Positions 61,746 through 64,000 of a stretch of 64,000 bases of DNA are shown in pieces. How positions within the stretch are numbered: the stretch's first letter is position 1; each line of letters begins with the position of its first letter. The DNA is taken from contig CM020514.1 of assembly GCA_009823395.1 (NCBI GenBank), positions 15,230,966 through 15,294,965 of the forward strand, in the 5' to 3' direction. The notes beneath the pieces are model-generated. The model made no database searches and was not told where the DNA came from. It saw only the letters and a list, made by a program, of their open reading frames with translations. This DNA comes from Thamnaconus septentrionalis (taxonomy: Eukaryota > Chordata > Actinopteri > Tetraodontiformes > Monacanthidae). A program made the position numbers and the translations under genes.

Positions 61746-63019
61746 GGCTGTCAGACAAGCCAGCTCTCTGGCCCTGCTGCAGCAATAAATTTGGCCTCCG
61801 GCTTCCCATGAGCATCCCGCTGCTCTGCTCTGCTCTGCCTCAGGCCCACATTCCCGCCTCGGCACGCTGCACCAGCTCCCCTCTTAATTTACAATCCGGA
61901 AAGAGAGGGGTTAATGCAGAAAAGTCTGACAAGAAGAATTTTATCTGCTCCAGTTTGGAGCACAATATATCAAACGGAGCTGATAGGATTTTTCTTTCCC
62001 GGCGCATCCTGCCTGCTCATTTGATCAACCCAATATTTGTTTATCGAAACTTCACTAAACATAAGATGGAAGCGGCGTAATGAGTGTGTGTGTGAGAGGC
62101 GTTTGTGTTTGTGTGGCCCGTATTCCTGCGAGTTGTTGGCTCGACTCAAATGGCTGTTTGGGATGCCGTGAGTTATAGTGCGGAGGAAATGTGCGGCAAA
62201 ACACATACATTGTTTAAAATGGATGGTTCCTGGCAGACTGACAGTGCTGTTCAGTGAGGCAAAGTGCCAGTAAATTGTTTGTCTTCTGCAGTGCTTGCCC
62301 TATAATTCTTTGGGGAGTAAGTGGCATTGTGTTTGCCAATAGGAATAATGATAGATGGGCCGAAAATCAAACTGGAAGATTTTGGAGGATTGCGCTCCGA
62401 CCACGATGCGTCATCTTATTATTGCATTTGTGTTCCCAGCTGGCAACTGTTTGTGCTCGTGTCTTCCTCTTGTCTCCGTCGGAAAAAATAAAAGATTTGG
62501 TACAGATGGCATTTCTCTTTGTTTGGACTCTTTTCAAAATGCGATTTCATCTTTAATGGCCGTGGTGCACGTTATAAGAAACAAGGAAGAGCCTCCTTTG
62601 CTCCGCTTCCGAGGCATAAATGGGAATGTGCAATCTGCCTGCTCAAATGTCCTGCTGGCCTAACAACAGGAGCGTGTCCCCATCTGTTATCTCTCTCTCA
62701 GGAGTGCCCAGACAATACATCTACCCCCACCAGACCTTCCCCATTTGCAGGAGCAGAGGTTTGCAAACCGTCTCCAAGGTTTGAGGACGCGTGCTCGCAG
62801 TTTCCCGATCAGGCTCAGCCCGACCTCGTTTACAGAAAAAGAGCTCTGGGTAGATCCGGGGATGCTGACTAATATTCACGCGCGCTAACCTCGGCTGCCC
62901 AGCACTCCTAAATTTGTTGCTGCTCCTGCAGTTCCAAAGGATGCGAGCAGCGAGAAGACGAGCGCGGCTGTCAGAGGAGTGTGATTTGTGGCGAGCCCGG
63001 CCTTGCCAACTGTGAGGCA

Positions 63020-63066
63020 CTGAGGTGTGACCAACTGGAGATGCCTAACATCTCCAGTTGCCTCAG
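63020..63066. repeat. two-part inverted repeat (hairpin)
   Basis: CAACTGGAGATG at 63032-63043 and its exact complement at 63049-63060, loop of 5. The stem resumes outside a 6-base one-sided bulge with CTGAGG (63020-63025) and CCTCAG (63061-63066), giving 18 paired bases. Confidence 0.9.
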
Positions 63067-64000
63067 GGCCAGCTAGTCATTTACACAATACTGTCTGCCC
63101 TGAACAATGTCATTTGCTCAATAATAGAACTGGGGCGAGGAAAAAAATGGAAGCGCAACTCCACTGCGGTTTACACCTCTGGCCGCATCATTGCCGAACC
63201 AGATTTGTTGTGGTAACTCACTTATTTTCCAGCACGATATCTGCTGTTATCTTGCGTTTTATTCAAATCCCTGACACCTCCGCCAGTGAGGTCTTAGAAA
63301 CCAGTTTGGATGAATCTCCATCAGCAAATCAGGGAGTAAAACATGTTTGATTAAAGAGCTACAGTTCCCAGTGTGCAAAGTGAAAACAAATAATGGATGG
63401 AAATGGGATTGTTCGTACTGTTGTTTCACCAGGAGGGTACATTTACATTCCAGCAGATGTTGTGAGAAAACAACTGCCTCCTCTTTGGATTTTACAGAAT
63501 CCTGGAATAACAACAATCTTTAAAAGAAGTTGATGTCACCAGGGATCCATTTCAAAAGTAACTCTGTTGCAATGAAATATTCTCTTTACCAAATTATTGA
63601 ATTGAAAATCCAACAATTTACATTTTTGTGTGTTATAATCTAGCACATCAGTTAAATGTATTGTCATTGGTTTTGTGCCTTATACCCTTTTGCCTGTAAC
63701 AAATACAGTATTGACTTTCATTGTTGATGCTGAGCTACTAGCAGTACTTTGCTAATGATAAAAAAAAGATCAAATGACAGCAAAATATGTAGGAAACAAT
63801 ATCTTGTAGATGTGTTTTTTCCGAAAGAGAAACCGTTTTACTTTATCAGAACCCTGATAAAATCTTTTTTTTTTTTTTTTTTTTTGAAATTGCTCCTATT
63901 TCCAATAATCTGGAGTTCAACTGTTTATGAGGACCATGTGTGGGAAAGAGGATTCCCATTCAAAGAAACCCACAGCTCCTTTGTGGAGCCCTTTATCGTG

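Larger units (their letters stand above)
54027..64000. other. non-coding flank beyond hoxd3a
   Basis: About 10 kb without a recognisable gene; hoxd1 is absent and mtx2, the usual next gene, is not reached. After the hoxd3a 3' UTR the DNA is mostly unique. High-complexity blocks at about 55140-55470, 59460-59720 and 62290-62460 look like candidate conserved non-coding elements. A hAT-like copy (58363-58700) and a hairpin (63020-63066) are listed separately. A GC-rich stretch at 56700-57090 with ATTGG could be a promoter of an unannotated transcript. Poly(A/T) tracts occur near 61370-61393 and 63868-63885. Confidence 0.55.

Overview
This window is the HoxD (teleost HoxDa) cluster of a ray-finned fish. 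The order is evx2 (minus strand, 2117-4152), a probable hoxd13a remnant (about 9774-9995), hoxd12a, hoxd11a, hoxd10a, hoxd9a, the microRNA mir-10b, hoxd4a and hoxd3a (all plus strand, ending at 54026), then about 10 kb of non-coding flank. Each Hox gene has two coding exons with a phase-1 intron of 0.4-0.7 kb; evx2 has three coding exons. The absence of hoxd8, hoxd1 and an intact hoxd13a, the short spacing, and fish-type dispersed repeats suggest a percomorph-like teleost. I cannot name the species.

Layout. 1-2116: non-coding, behind evx2 and probably including its 3' UTR. 4153-11892: evx2-hoxd12a interval with the degenerate Hox13 homeobox, a hAT-like element inside a 470-bp duplication, and three CTCF-like motifs on the minus strand. 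11893-28712: posterior Hox genes d12a, d11a, d10a, d9a (Abd-B class). 28713-41534: a long gap with no coding gene where hoxd8 would be expected; it holds mir-10b, mobile-element relics, plus-strand CTCF-like motifs and two or three Hox-promoter-like sites without a gene. 41535-54026: hoxd4a and hoxd3a, with hoxd3a apparently carrying upstream non-coding exons. 54027-64000: non-coding, with a second hAT-like copy and a strong inverted repeat.

How the genes work together: these are homeodomain transcription factors whose colinear order sets axial and fin identity. evx2 and the posterior genes normally share distal enhancers on the evx2 side. hoxd3a, hoxd4a and mir-10b are anterior and typically respond to retinoic acid.

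Main points for a second look: (1) a hoxd13a pseudogene in the correct position and strand; (2) a one-base reading-frame break in hoxd11a exon 1 that would remove the homeodomain if real; (3) a recurring CCAAT-box plus TCAYRTGR E-box pair in front of most Hox starts, also present at sites with no gene; (4) CTCF-like motifs whose orientation flips across the cluster; (5) two long perfect hairpins, at 46626-46668 and 63020-63066. All calls come from reading the sequence by eye; family comparisons are from memory, with no database search.
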